Position numbers and translations under genes: made by a program
Part shown: in pieces, positions 23,508-32,144 of the stretch
Layout of the letters: each line of letters begins with the position of its first letter
Position numbering within the stretch: the stretch's first letter is position 1
Assembly (NCBI GenBank): GCA_963778075.1
Contig: CAVZTJ010000004.1
Span: forward strand, 62,001 to 126,000
DNA: 64,000 bases
Origin: JASHPR01 sp963778075
Lineage (GTDB): Bacteria > Actinomycetota > Actinomycetes > Streptosporangiales > Streptosporangiaceae
Reading direction: 5' to 3'
The notes under the pieces: model-generated
Database searches by the model: none
What the model was told of the DNA's origin: nothing
Seen by the model: the letters and a program-made list of their open reading frames with translations, nothing else

Positions 23508-25251
23508 TTATGGGGCTCGCTGCCCCTTGGCCGCAGGAACCCCTGGGTCGGTCACTGCCGGTGCTCCCTGCTCGTCGTGCACGTATCGGCCGCCGCGCAG
23601 CAGCGAGGCGAATGCGGCGATCACCAGGATGGCCATCGCGGTGCTGAACACGATGACCAGGCCGTGGTGGAATGGGCCCGAGAGCAGCTGCGGGAAGAAC
23701 TGCTTGCCGGTCAGCACGCTGACCTGGTGGGCGGGCAAGTGCGCGAGGACGCCGGTCGGGGCGAGCAGCTGGTGCACCGGGTTGTAGCCGAGGAACGCGG
23801 CGAACAGGCTGGAGACCGGGGGTGCCTCCCCGACCTTGAGCGCGAGGGCGTGCGGCACGCCGTGCGCAGTCAGGCCGTTGGTCAGCGTGGTCGGCAGCGT
23901 GCTGGCCAGGCCGGCGATCATCAGCGAGAAGAACACGCCGATGGACAGCACGAAGCCGGAGTTCTGGAACGTCGCGAGCATGCCGGACGCGGCGCCGCGC
24001 TGCCGGGCCGGGACGCTGTTCATGATCGCGGCGGCGTTCGGCGCGGAGAACAGCCCCATGCCCGCCCCCGCCACGAAGATCAGCCCGGCGAAGGCCGCGT
24101 ACTTGAAGTTCGTCGGCAGGAGAATCAGCCCGCCGAACGCCGCGGCCGATACCAGCAGGCCGCCGGAGGCGAACGCGCGGGCGCCGTGTTTGTCGGACAG
24201 CTTGCCGGACAGCGGCCCGGAGATCACGAAGCCGCAGGTGAGCGGCAGCAGGTAGATGCCGGACCACAGCGGCGTGTCCTTGAAGTTGTAGCCGTGCAGC
24301 ACCAGCCAGATGCCCTGCAGCCAGATGATCAGCATGAACTGCAGCCCGCCCCGAGCGATTGAGGCCAGCAGGGTGGCCGCGTTCCCGGCTGCGAACGCCC
24401 GGATTCGCAGCAGCTTGAGGTCAAACATCGGTGCCTTGACCCTGAACTCGGTGACACAGAATGCCACCAGCAGCGCCACGCCGCCGACCAGGCCGGTGAG
24501 CACCAGCGGGTTGGTCCAGCCCATCGAGTGCCCGCCATAGGGGATCAGCCCGTAGGTGATCCCGACCAGGATGCCGATCAGGCCGAGCCCGAACAGGATG
24601 TTGCCGAGCCAGTCGATCCGCGCCGGGGTTCGCGCGCCGACCTCATGCAGGCTCAGATAGGACCAGATGGTGCCGCCGATGCCAATCGGCACCGACACGA
24701 TGAATACCAGCCGCCAGTCGACGGCCGCCAGCACCCCGCCCAGGATCAGGCCGATGAACTGGCCGGAGATGCCGGCTGACCTGGTTGATGCCCATCGCCA
24801 TGCCCCGCTGGTCGGCGGGGAAGGCATCGGTCAGGATCGCGGGGGAGTTGGCCATCAGCATCGCGCCGCCCATGGCCTGGATGACCCGGAAGCCGATCAG
24901 CCACAGCGCGCCGCCCGGGCCGGTCAGCGGGTCGAACGGGAGAAACAGCGCGCCGAGACCGAAGACCGCGAAGCCCAGGTTGTACATCCGCACCCGGCCG
25001 TATATGTCGCCGAGGCGGCCGAGCGTGACCACCAGCACGGCCGACACGACCAGGTAGCCCATCAGCATCCAGAGCAGGTAGCTGACGTTGCCCGGGGTCA
25101 GCGGGTCCAGCTTGATGCCGCGGAAGATCGCGGGCAGCGAAATGATCACGATGGAGGCGTTGACCGTGGCCGACAGCATGCCGAGCGTCGTGTTGGACAG
25201 GGCTATCCACTTGTAGTGGTCGCCCCGTTCCGCGCCCACGTCCTCGCTCAC
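23508..25251 (-). pseudogene. MFS drug-resistance transporter (DHA2/EmrB-QacA type), frameshifted
   Basis: Two overlapping frames encode one 14-helix major-facilitator protein. The 5' part starts at GTG 25251 (ribosome site GAGGGAGA) and reads through NTTLGMLSATVNASIVIISL, LGRLGDIYGRVRMYNLGFAVF and DQRGMAMGINQVS. There the frame is lost, and the other frame resumes at AGISGQFIGLILGGVLAAVDWRLVF and runs to 23508. One extra base near 24777-24780 explains it. DHA2 transporters export drugs by proton antiport. Both halves are otherwise intact, so this is either a recent mutation or an assembly error. The palindrome at 25333-25346 lies about 80 bp upstream. Confidence 0.85.
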
Positions 25252-25332
25252 CGCGCAGTCTCCCTCTCGTGAAACGGCTCGGTCGCCTCCCCACGCACCC
25301 ATCTTCGGCCGAGGGCTGCGGCAAATACTTGC

Positions 25333-25346
25333 TTAGACCAAACTAA
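25333..25346. promoter_or_regulatory. Possible operator of the MFS gene
   Basis: TTAG and CTAA are inverted around a 6-nt spacer in an AT-rich patch, about 80 bp upstream of the MFS start. This is the sort of site bound by MarR or TetR regulators. Confidence 0.35.
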
Positions 25347-25460
25347 CAGACAGCCCAGGTCGGCAGGTAGGCACGGGACCCCGTCGGCAACGTCAGAACA
25401 TGGTCGCCGTCAACGGCATTCCGGGCCGCCGGAACCCCTGGACCGGCCTGCTCAGTCTTG

Positions 25461-25466
25461 TATCTT
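25461..25466 (+). promoter_or_regulatory. -10 element for the DUF1707 gene (leaderless)
   Basis: TATCTT lies exactly 7 nt before the GTG at 25474, so transcription should start at the start codon. Confidence 0.5.
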
Positions 25467-25473
25467 CTGGGGT

Positions 25474-26064
25474 GTGACCCCGCGACCCACGCCACGCGAT
25501 CTGCGCGCCTCCGACGCAGACCGGGAGCGGGTGATCACGCTCCTCAACGAGGCTGCCGGTGACGGTCGGCTGACCCTCAGTGAGCACTCGGAACGCGCCG
25601 AGCGCGCCTACGCGGCCAGAACGCTCGGCGAGCTTGCCGAGCTGACCACCGACCTTGCCGTGGCGTCGGCCCAGCCGATCCGGCTGGACGGCCGGAAGCC
25701 GATAGCGGGCATCTTCGGCAAGGAACGGCGCGACGGCCGCTGGGTGGTCCCCGAACGTCTCGGGGTGACCGCGATCTTCGGCGAGGTCGTGCTTGACCTG
25801 CGCGAGGCGGTGCTGCAGAACCAGCGGGTCACCCTGCTCACCACCGTGGTCGGCGGCACCGTGCAGCTGATCGTCCCGGACGGGGTGGCCGTCGAGGTGA
25901 CCGGCTCGGGCGCGCTGAGCAGGAGGAGCCAGAACGAGACGACGCGGGCAGCGCCGGATACACCGGTGATCGAGGTCCGTGGGTTCGCGCTGGCCGGTCG
26001 CATCAAGGTAGTCAGGCCGCGGAAGTCGCGCTGGCGCGGCGCGCTTAGTCGCCGTCGAAGTTGA
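25474..26064 (+). CDS. DUF1707 and LiaF-like domain protein
   Basis: This 196-residue protein starts with a DUF1707 (SHOCT-like) domain, residues 5-58: LRASDADRERVITLLNEAAGDGRLTLSEHSERAERAYAARTLGELAEL read in order. A cell-wall-active-antibiotic-response (LiaF C-terminal, DUF2154) beta domain follows, with AIFGEVVLDLREAVL, VTLLTTVVGGTVQLIVPDGV and EVRGFALAGRIKV. There is no membrane segment, so it is a cytosolic or peripheral member. Proteins of this kind are common in actinobacteria and are thought to sense envelope stress. The end overlaps the convergent glpX gene by 20 bp. Confidence 0.85.
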   Translation: MTPRPTPRDLRASDADRERVITLLNEAAGDGRLTLSEHSERAERAYAARTLGELAELTTDLAVASAQPIRLDGRKPIAGIFGKERRDGRWVVPERLGVTAIFGEVVLDLREAVLQNQRVTLLTTVVGGTVQLIVPDGVAVEVTGSGALSRRSQNETTRAAPDTPVIEVRGFALAGRIKVVRPRKSRWRGALSRRRS

Positions 26065-27088
26065 CCGCGCTGTAGGCCCGCAGCTTCCAGAGCTGGTGCT
26101 CGCTGTGGATGTTGCGCAGCGTGCCCGATCGCGCGCGCATGACCAGCGAGTGCGTGGTAGCACCGCCGGAGCGGTACCGCACGCCGGCCATCAGCTCCCC
26201 GTCGGTGATGCCGGTCGCCGCGAAGAACGCGTCGTCCGACGCGACTAGGTCGTCGGTGGACAGCACCCGGTCGAGGTCGTGTCCGGCGGCGATCGCGCGG
26301 TCCCGCTCGGCGTCATCACGCGGCGCGAGCTTGCCGAGGATGACGCCGCCCAGGCATTTGATCGCGCACGCGGTGATGATGCCCTCTGGCGTGCCGCCGA
26401 CCCCGAGCAGCAGGTCGACGCCGGTGCCCTCGCGCGCCGCCATGATCGCGCCGGCCACGTCGCCGTCGGTGATGAGCTTGATCCGCGCTCCCGCCGCGCG
26501 CACCTCCTCGATCAGGTCCTGGTGCCGGGGCCGGTCCAGGATGATCACGGTCACATCGTGCGACGAGCAGTGCTTGGCACGCGCGACCGCGGCGATGTTC
26601 TCGGCGGGCGAGGCTTCGAGGTCCACCACGTCGGCGGCCTCCTGGCTGGTGACCAGCTTGGACATGTAGAACACCGCGGACGGGTCGTACATGGAGCCGC
26701 GGGCGCTGACCGCGAGGACGGAGATCGCGTTCGGCATGCCGTTGGCGCACAGCCGGGTGCCGTCGATCGGATCCACGGCCACGTCGCAGGCGGGGCCGCT
26801 GCCGTCGCCGACCTGCTCGCCGTTGTACAGCATCGGCGCGCGGTCCTTTTCGCCCTCACCGATCACGACCACGCCGTCCATCGACACCGTGTTGATGAGC
26901 GTGCGCATCGCGTGCACGGCCGCGCCATCAGCCCCGTTCTTGTCGCCGCGGCCCACCCAGCGCGCCGCGGCCAGCGCGCCGGCCTCGGTCACCCGGGCCA
27001 GTTCCAGCGCGAGGTTCCGGTCCGGAGCCTCACTGGCCGGTGGCTCCGGCGGGTCGACGATGGCAGCAGCGATCTGATTCTCGGTCAC
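26045..27088 (-). CDS. glpX: Class II fructose-1,6-bisphosphatase
   Basis: This 347-residue enzyme dephosphorylates fructose 1,6-bisphosphate in gluconeogenesis. GlpX signatures are complete: RWVGRGDKNGADGAAVHAMR, DGVVVIGEGEKDRAPMLYNGE (metal-binding Glu/Asp), VDPIDGTRL, LLLGVGGTPEGI and MRARSGTLRNI. GTG 27088 is preceded by GGGAAGGG about 8 nt upstream; the open frame continues to 27292, but those residues look non-coding. Actinobacteria usually use GlpX as their only FBPase. It is divergent from the TetR gene. Confidence 0.95.
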   Translation of the reverse strand: MTENQIAAAIVDPPEPPASEAPDRNLALELARVTEAGALAAARWVGRGDKNGADGAAVHAMRTLINTVSMDGVVVIGEGEKDRAPMLYNGEQVGDGSGPACDVAVDPIDGTRLCANGMPNAISVLAVSARGSMYDPSAVFYMSKLVTSQEAADVVDLEASPAENIAAVARAKHCSSHDVTVIILDRPRHQDLIEEVRAAGARIKLITDGDVAGAIMAAREGTGVDLLLGVGGTPEGIITACAIKCLGGVILGKLAPRDDAERDRAIAAGHDLDRVLSTDDLVASDDAFFAATGITDGELMAGVRYRSGGATTHSLVMRARSGTLRNIHSEHQLWKLRAYSAVNFDGD

Positions 27089-27194
27089 AACGAGGCCCTT
27101 CCCTGGTCGCCGTGATGAAATCCTATTCATCGGCGGGCCCGCGTAGCCTGGAGGCTGTCCGTGGCCCCTTGCGCAAGGAGTGCTGCGAAACCGG

Positions 27195-27812
27195 ATGACA
27201 ACCGACCAGGGACAGCGGGCCGCGAAAGCGTCCGAGCGCGGAGCCGCTACCCGGACTGCCCTGCTAGCGGCCGCGCGCGAGGTTTTCACCACCGAGGGCT
27301 ACGCCCAGGCGGGCGTGACCGACATCGTGAACAAGGCGGGCGCCAGCGTCGGCAGTCTTTATCATCATTTCTCAGGGAAAGCCGACCTATTCCTCACCTT
27401 GTTTGAGGAGCTCAACAAGGAGCACGCCGAGCGGACCCGCGTCGCGGTCCGCCGGGCCCGTGACGCCGGCATCAGCGACCCCAAGCAGCTCTTTCTGGTC
27501 GGTGCCCGGGAGTACCTTGCCGTGTGCGTGGAGCAGCGCGAGCTGTTCCGGCTGTTCGTGAGCGGAGACGGCCCGCCAGGGTTCGACCTCGTGCGGCGGC
27601 AGCGGATCGCCGACTGGGTGCGGATGAACACCGCCTTCTTTGTCCGCAGCGAAGAGCCACTGGACCAGGCCGTCGCGATCGTGATGACCGGCGCGCTCGG
27701 GCTTTGCGGCGCCGAACTGTCCCTCAGCGAGGACCCCGAGCACACCAGGAAGATAGCCGACGGCGTGATCGAGGTCCTGTCGCGGCTCGAGTCGCCGCGA
27801 CAGCACGCGTAA
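27195..27812 (+). CDS. TetR-family transcriptional regulator
   Basis: This 205-residue regulator has an N-terminal TetR helix-turn-helix: RTALLAAAREVFTTEGYAQA, VTDIVNKAGASVGSLYHHFS (recognition helix), KADLFLTLFEELN. An all-helical ligand-binding domain with VAIVMTGALGLCGAELSLSE follows. ATG 27195 is used; AAGGAG is 14 nt upstream, which is long, and a GTG at 27180 overlaps that box. It is divergent from glpX, about 106 bp away, and may regulate itself and glpX; this is not shown. The ligand is unknown. Confidence 0.87.
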   Translation: MTTDQGQRAAKASERGAATRTALLAAAREVFTTEGYAQAGVTDIVNKAGASVGSLYHHFSGKADLFLTLFEELNKEHAERTRVAVRRARDAGISDPKQLFLVGAREYLAVCVEQRELFRLFVSGDGPPGFDLVRRQRIADWVRMNTAFFVRSEEPLDQAVAIVMTGALGLCGAELSLSEDPEHTRKIADGVIEVLSRLESPRQHA

Positions 27813-27840
27813 CGGCCCATCGGAAGAGTTCTTGCGCCGA

Positions 27841-28095
27841 TCAGAATGGCGCTTCGGGGTCGCTGCCGTCGGCCCGCTGTGCCATGGCCTCGGCAAGGCG
27901 GGCCCGGGCGCCCTCGAGCCACTCGGTGCATACCGTGGCGAGGCTCTCTCCGCGCTCCCATAGCTGCAGGGACTGCTCCAGGGTCAGCCCGCCGGCCTCC
28001 AGGCGCTTGACCAGCTCCGCCAGCTCGTCGCGCGCCTGCTCGTAGGGCGGCCGCTTGGCCTGGGGCTGTGCGTCCCCGCTGTCGGCTGCCGTCAC
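27841..28095 (-). CDS. xseB: Exodeoxyribonuclease VII small subunit
   Basis: This 84-residue protein has the XseB pattern: PYEQARDELAELVKRLEAGG, LTLEQSLQLWERGESLATVC, TEWLEGARARLAEA. It forms a helical hairpin that binds XseA and makes up ExoVII, which degrades single-stranded DNA from both ends. Residue count is normal. It follows xseA by 80 bp on the same strand, in the order found in mycobacteria. Confidence 0.95.
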   Translation of the reverse strand: MTAADSGDAQPQAKRPPYEQARDELAELVKRLEAGGLTLEQSLQLWERGESLATVCTEWLEGARARLAEAMAQRADGSDPEAPF

Positions 28096-28175
28096 GATGT
28101 CACCCTAGCGCGGCCGGCCGACGGCCGAGGGTGCCTGCGCCGCGGTTGGCGGGCCCGGCGATCTTGGCGCTGGCT

Positions 28176-29390
28176 TTATTGATTTGGCGGCTGATCGGCG
28201 GTGACATTTAGCTGGTCATCGGCAAACCGGACAATGAGCTTCTCGCCGTGCGTCACCTCGGCAGCCGAGCGAACCACGCTGGAATCGCCGTGCTGCACGA
28301 TCGCGTAGCCCCGGCCAAGCGTCGCCGCCGGTGACAGGGCGAGCAGCCGGGCCCGGGTGTGGCTCACGTCGTCGCCCGCCCGGTCCAGGGTCGAGGAAAG
28401 GCAGCGGCGCGCCCGTTGCGTCAGCGCGGTCACCAGCTCCTGATGCCGTTCTATTTCCCGCACCGGATCCGCGAGGGCCGGCCTGGATTTAATGGCCGCT
28501 AGCCAGGACATCTCGCGGTCGAGCCTGCCCGCGACGGACCTGCGCGCGCGGGTGCGCAGCTGGGTTATGAGCGCGAGCTGCTCGCTGACGTCGGGCACCA
28601 CCCGCCTGGCGGCATCGGTCGGTGTCGAAGCGCGCACGTCGGCGACGTAATCAAGGATCGGCGCGTCCTGCTCGTGCCCGATCGCGCTGACCACCGGGGT
28701 CCGGCACGCCGCCACGGCCCTGACCAGCGTCTCGTCGGAGAACGGCAGAAGGTCCTCGATCGAACCGCCGCCGCGGGTCACGATGATCACGTCCACGGCG
28801 GTGTCGGCGTCCAGTTGCTGCAGCGCCGCGACGATCTCTTCGACGGCGAAGGGGCCCTGCACCGCGACCTGCTCGACCCGGAACCGTACCGCCGGCCAGC
28901 GCAGGGCCGCGTTCTTGAGCACGTCCCGCTCGGCGGCTGAGTCGCGCCCGCAGATGAGCCCGATCATTCCGGGCAGGAACGGCAGCGGCCGCTTGCGTTC
29001 GGCGGCGAACAGGCCCTCGGCCGCCAGGGTACGCCGCAGCCGCTCCAGCCTGGCCAGCAGCTCACCGATGCCGACCGCGCGGATCTCCAGCGCGGTGAGC
29101 GAGAAGGAGCCCCTGGCCACGTTGAAGTCCGGCCGGGCCCAGATGACCACCCGGGCCCCCTCGGCCGGCGGCGGGTCGTTCGCATCGAACACGGCCCGGG
29201 TGCAGACCACGCGTGCGGACACGGCGGCAACCGGGTCGCGCAAGGTCAGGAACACTGCGTTGCCGCGCCTGTTCAGCTCCGCGATCTGGCCCTCGACCCA
29301 GACCCGCCCCAGGCGGCCGACCCACTCGCCGACCATCCGCAGCACGGTACGGACCGGGACCGGCGACTCCGGCGTGGTCTCCAGCGGCAT
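28176..29390 (-). CDS. xseA: Exodeoxyribonuclease VII large subunit
   Basis: This 404-residue subunit has an N-terminal OB-fold domain (VGRLGRVWVEGQIAELNRRG, VFLTLRDP) and the catalytic domain: GMIGLICGRDSAAERDVLKN, VDVIIVTRGGGSIEDLLPFSDE (conserved RGGGSxEDLw.Fnde), VSAIGHEQDAPILDYVADVRASTPTDAAR. It digests ssDNA in repair together with XseB. ATG 29390 lies in one copy of a 35-bp tandem duplication; the upstream copy carries an out-of-frame ATG that opens an 8-codon peptide. The C-terminal coiled-coil and LARGYAIV-like motif (LGRGYAIVQHG) are present. Confidence 0.95.
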   Translation of the reverse strand: MPLETTPESPVPVRTVLRMVGEWVGRLGRVWVEGQIAELNRRGNAVFLTLRDPVAAVSARVVCTRAVFDANDPPPAEGARVVIWARPDFNVARGSFSLTALEIRAVGIGELLARLERLRRTLAAEGLFAAERKRPLPFLPGMIGLICGRDSAAERDVLKNAALRWPAVRFRVEQVAVQGPFAVEEIVAALQQLDADTAVDVIIVTRGGGSIEDLLPFSDETLVRAVAACRTPVVSAIGHEQDAPILDYVADVRASTPTDAARRVVPDVSEQLALITQLRTRARRSVAGRLDREMSWLAAIKSRPALADPVREIERHQELVTALTQRARRCLSSTLDRAGDDVSHTRARLLALSPAATLGRGYAIVQHGDSSVVRSAAEVTHGEKLIVRFADDQLNVTADQPPNQ

Positions 29391-29445
29391 GGTGCGGGTC
29401 AGGCTCCGTCGGTCTCCAGCGGCATTATGCGGGTCAGGCTCCGTC
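29376..29445 (-). repeat. 35-bp tandem duplication spanning the xseA start
   Basis: 29376-29410 and 29411-29445 differ only in a 2-3-base patch. Each copy contains the last codons and stop of the upstream gene (Asp-Gly-Ala-stop) and the first codons of xseA (Met-Pro-Leu-Glu-Thr). The intervening copy therefore forms a complete mini-ORF of 8 codons just before the true start. Confidence 0.9.
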
Positions 29446-30210
29446 GCTTTCAAGTTTGGCGACGCGGCGCTCGAACATCGTGAGCACGTCGGCCCGGCCA
29501 GCGTGGGCCTTCTCGTAGTCAATCAGCGTATGCAGCTGTGCTGGGTCGAGATTCCGCAGCCGGGCGCGGAGCGAGGGAACGGTCAGGGTGTCATAGTTCG
29601 GCACCGGAAGCGAGGTTGCTGCCGCTTCTGGCGTAGTTGCCAGCGCTCCTGGGGCAACGGACGACTCCGTCGATGTTTGCTCCGTTACGGCGGCTGGCTC
29701 GGATACGGCGGCTGGCTCGGATACGGCGGCTGGCTCGGATACGGCGGCTGGCTCGGATACGGCGGCTGGCTCGGATACGGCGGCTGGCTCGGAGGTGACG
29801 GGTGGTTCGGGTGCGACCTCGGCGATCTCACCGACCTCGATTACCTCGGCGACCCCATCGGTCTCGATGATCTCGGCGACCTCACTGGCCTCGATTACCT
29901 CGGAACTTTCAGGGGTTTCAGGCACCGGCGGCGTCGTGGCGGGCTTGGCCTTGGTCGTGTCCTCGCCGGGGATCAGCCTGACGTTCCCGGTCTCGTCCAG
30001 AGACCGCCACCTGGTCTCGTCCCGCACCGTGGTGGTGCTGGGCTGGGGTTCCGGTTCCGCCGGGGCAGGCTGGGCGTGCTCCGGCTCCGCTGCCCGGCTC
30101 TTGATCCGGTCAGCCACGAGAAGCACCTGGCCGATCCCGGAGAACACGGCCCGCAAGGCCTGCGCAGGAGCTTCCTTAACGCGTTCACTGACCTGCTGCG
30201 GGATGCGCAT
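29434..30210 (-). CDS. Rv1109c-like lipid-droplet-associated-type protein
   Basis: This 258-residue protein starts with an amphipathic helix (RIPQQVSERVKEAPAQALRA, VFSGIGQVLLVADRIKSR) of the kind seen in actinobacterial proteins annotated as lipid droplet-associated. The middle is acidic and low-complexity, with six SEPAAV repeats from an 18-bp unit. A short C-terminal helical domain (YDTLTVPSLRARLRNLDPAQ, LHTLIDYEKAHAGRADVLTM) is conserved-looking and may bind protein or DNA. Location between xseA and ispH matches Rv1109c in M. tuberculosis as I recall it. The droplet role is inferred from family naming only. Confidence 0.72.
   Translation of the reverse strand: MRIPQQVSERVKEAPAQALRAVFSGIGQVLLVADRIKSRAAEPEHAQPAPAEPEPQPSTTTVRDETRWRSLDETGNVRLIPGEDTTKAKPATTPPVPETPESSEVIEASEVAEIIETDGVAEVIEVGEIAEVAPEPPVTSEPAAVSEPAAVSEPAAVSEPAAVSEPAAVSEPAAVTEQTSTESSVAPGALATTPEAAATSLPVPNYDTLTVPSLRARLRNLDPAQLHTLIDYEKAHAGRADVLTMFERRVAKLESDGA
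29685..29795 (-). repeat. 18-bp in-frame tandem repeat (SEPAAV)
   Basis: About six near-identical 18-bp units (GGATACGGCGGCTGGCTC on the + strand) in the middle of the Rv1109c-like gene. Confidence 0.9.
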
Positions 30211-30423
30211 AGTGATCTTCTCCCTCTGGCGTGTACGGTAGCCCGTCGCGCCTTGTGGCTTACGGCAGCATGGCGGGCGCGTTACGGCAACAGCTCATGA
30301 CGCCTGCGTGATGATTCTCGTCAATCAGCACGCCCGCGCAATAGCACGACCACGAAGTGTTGCGGATTTGAGTGATCCGGCGTGCGCCTCCGGTGCACTT
30401 GGGGAATCCGCGACCGGTTCACC

Positions 30424-30429
30424 TACGAT
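30424..30429 (+). promoter_or_regulatory. -10 element of ispH (leaderless)
   Basis: TACGAT lies 7 nt before ATG 30437, and TTGGGG lies about 19 nt farther upstream. This supports 30437 over the in-frame ATG at 30428, which overlaps the box. Confidence 0.55.
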
Positions 30430-30436
30430 GGGTGTC

Positions 30437-31387
30437 ATGTCCACCCGACGTGTCCTGCTCGCGAAGCCCCGCGGCTACTGCGCGGGGGTTGACCGTGCGG
30501 TGCTAACCGTCGAGAAGGCCCTGGAGCGCTACGGAGCACCCGTCTACGTCCGCAAGCAGATCGTGCACAACACGCATGTGGTACGCGAGCTGGAGGGGCG
30601 GGGCGCGATCTTCGTGGAGGAGGCCGAGGAGGTCCCCGAGGGCGCGGTAGTTGTCTTTTCCGCGCACGGCGTGGCGCCGCAGGTTCGGGAGGAGGCAGCC
30701 AAGCGCGGGCTGCACACGATCGACGCCACCTGCCCGCTGGTCACGAAGGTGCACAGCGAGGCCAAGCGGTTCGCGGCCCAGGACTACGACATCCTGCTGA
30801 TCGGGCACGAGGGCCACGAGGAGGTTGTCGGCACCACCGGCGAGGCGCCGGCCCGGATTCACCTGGTGGACGGGCCCGAGGGCAGTGCGAACGTTCAGAT
30901 ACGCGACCCGGCCAAGGTGGCCTGGCTGTCTCAGACCACGCTGTCGGTCGATGAGACGAACGAGACGGTGGCCGCGCTGCGCGAGCGCTTCCCTAACCTG
31001 CTCGACCCGCCGAGCGACGACATCTGCTACGCCACGCAGAACCGTCAGGCTGCCGTCAAGCGGATCGCCGCTGAGGCAGACCTGATCATCGTCGTCGGCT
31101 CGCGGAACTCGTCCAACTCGGTTCGCCTGGTCGAGGTGGCACTCGACGCGGGCGCTGCCGCCGCCTACCTCGTGGATGACGTCTCGGCCACCGATCCGGC
31201 CTGGCTGCAGGACGTCGAGACGGTCGGCGTGACCAGCGGCGCCTCGGTGCCCGAGGACCTCGTGTCCGGGGTGGTCGGCTGGCTCGCCGAGCAGGGGTTC
31301 GACACCGTCGAGGAAGTAGAGGCAGTGCTGGAGCGGATGGTGTTCGCGCTGCCGCACGAGCTGCGGGAAGGCGCAGCGGGCGACTAG
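30437..31387 (+). CDS. ispH: 4-hydroxy-3-methylbut-2-enyl diphosphate reductase
   Basis: This 316-residue enzyme performs the last step of the MEP pathway, reducing HMBPP to IPP and DMAPP with a 4Fe-4S cluster. The three cluster cysteines are visible: PRGYCAGVDRA (Cys15), DATCPLVTKVH and DICYATQNRQ. Substrate-binding His/Thr motifs HNTHVV, FSAHGVAP and GHEGHEEVVGT are also present. The ATG at 30437 follows a -10 box by 7 nt. Its stop shares bases with the stop of the convergent DUF6542 gene (31384-31387). Confidence 0.97.
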   Translation: MSTRRVLLAKPRGYCAGVDRAVLTVEKALERYGAPVYVRKQIVHNTHVVRELEGRGAIFVEEAEEVPEGAVVVFSAHGVAPQVREEAAKRGLHTIDATCPLVTKVHSEAKRFAAQDYDILLIGHEGHEEVVGTTGEAPARIHLVDGPEGSANVQIRDPAKVAWLSQTTLSVDETNETVAALRERFPNLLDPPSDDICYATQNRQAAVKRIAAEADLIIVVGSRNSSNSVRLVEVALDAGAAAAYLVDDVSATDPAWLQDVETVGVTSGASVPEDLVSGVVGWLAEQGFDTVEEVEAVLERMVFALPHELREGAAGD

Positions 31388-32109
31388 CTCCGGCCGCCCC
31401 CGGTGCCGCGGGGATCACGTTGCACGAACGGGTCCCGCTGCGCGGACGGCCCGCGCAGGCCCAAGTCGCCGCGCAGTTCCGCGCTCAGGTCGCGGACGCA
31501 TTGCGGCAGCCCGCGCGTCAGCGCGATAACCAGGCCGATGACGACCCCACTGAACAGCCACGGCGCAACCGCCGCCAGCGTGAGGACGATCCCTTCGGCG
31601 GCGGCCGTGAGCGAGTGGCGCACAGTGTCCTCGTGCGACGTCAGCAACTCCGCGATGACCAGGGCGGCCATGAAGACCAGCGGCGGCGTCACCACCGCCG
31701 TCAGCAGGGCGTCGCGGCGGCTGTAGTAGGCGGCCATCGCGCAGCCCGCCACAAAGCTCAGCCCGGCCAGCACCTCAAGATGCAGCCACCCGGCGGCCAG
31801 GGTGCCCACCAGGAACAGCATGAACATCGCCACGACCGCGCCGCGCGCCGTCATCCGCGTCGTCGGAGGCGCCACCCACGTCGCCGGAGGCGTCACCTGC
31901 TTTTCCGGAGGCGTCACCTGCTTTTCCGGAGGCGTCACCTGCTTTTCCGGAGGCGTCACCCGCGCTGCGGGAGGCGTCGTCCGCGTTGCCGGAGGCGTCA
32001 CCGGCGTTTCCGGAGGGCTGTTGACGCTGCTCCCGGGCTGCGGCGCGGGTTCTCCCGGCGCCGGCACCGGGCCTGGCTGCTGGCGGCTTGGCCGCTCCCC
32101 CTGCGGCAA
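31384..32109 (-). CDS. DUF6542-type four-helix membrane protein
   Basis: This 241-residue protein has an N-terminal Pro/Thr-rich region with a 21-bp repeat (VTPPEKQ), then four membrane helices: MTARGAVVAMFMLFLVGTLA, VLAGLSFVAGCAMAAYY, LTAVVTPPLVFMAALVIAEL and VLTLAAVAPWLFSGVVIGLV. A basic/acidic tail follows (RDLSAELRGDLGLRGP). The position between ispH and ychF corresponds to Rv1111c. Function is unknown. The membrane part fits the DUF6542 pattern found in actinobacteria. Confidence 0.72.
   Translation of the reverse strand: MPQGERPSRQQPGPVPAPGEPAPQPGSSVNSPPETPVTPPATRTTPPAARVTPPEKQVTPPEKQVTPPEKQVTPPATWVAPPTTRMTARGAVVAMFMLFLVGTLAAGWLHLEVLAGLSFVAGCAMAAYYSRRDALLTAVVTPPLVFMAALVIAELLTSHEDTVRHSLTAAAEGIVLTLAAVAPWLFSGVVIGLVIALTRGLPQCVRDLSAELRGDLGLRGPSAQRDPFVQRDPRGTGGGRS
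31885..31985 (-). repeat. 21-bp in-frame tandem repeat (VTPPEKQ)
   Basis: Three perfect copies of a 21-bp unit (TCCGGAGGCGTCACCTGCTTT phase) with flanking degenerate copies in the N-terminal part of the DUF6542 gene. Confidence 0.88.
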
Positions 32110-32144
32110 CCTGCCTCCTCCCGTTCGCGGCGGTCCTGCCGCCT

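Noticed and set aside
29685..29795. Regular short repeats resembling a CRISPR array (also at 15540, 31890, 39020, 41210, 47930, 59505)
   Set aside because: The units are contiguous without spacers and in frame within coding sequence, so they are protein-linker minisatellites.
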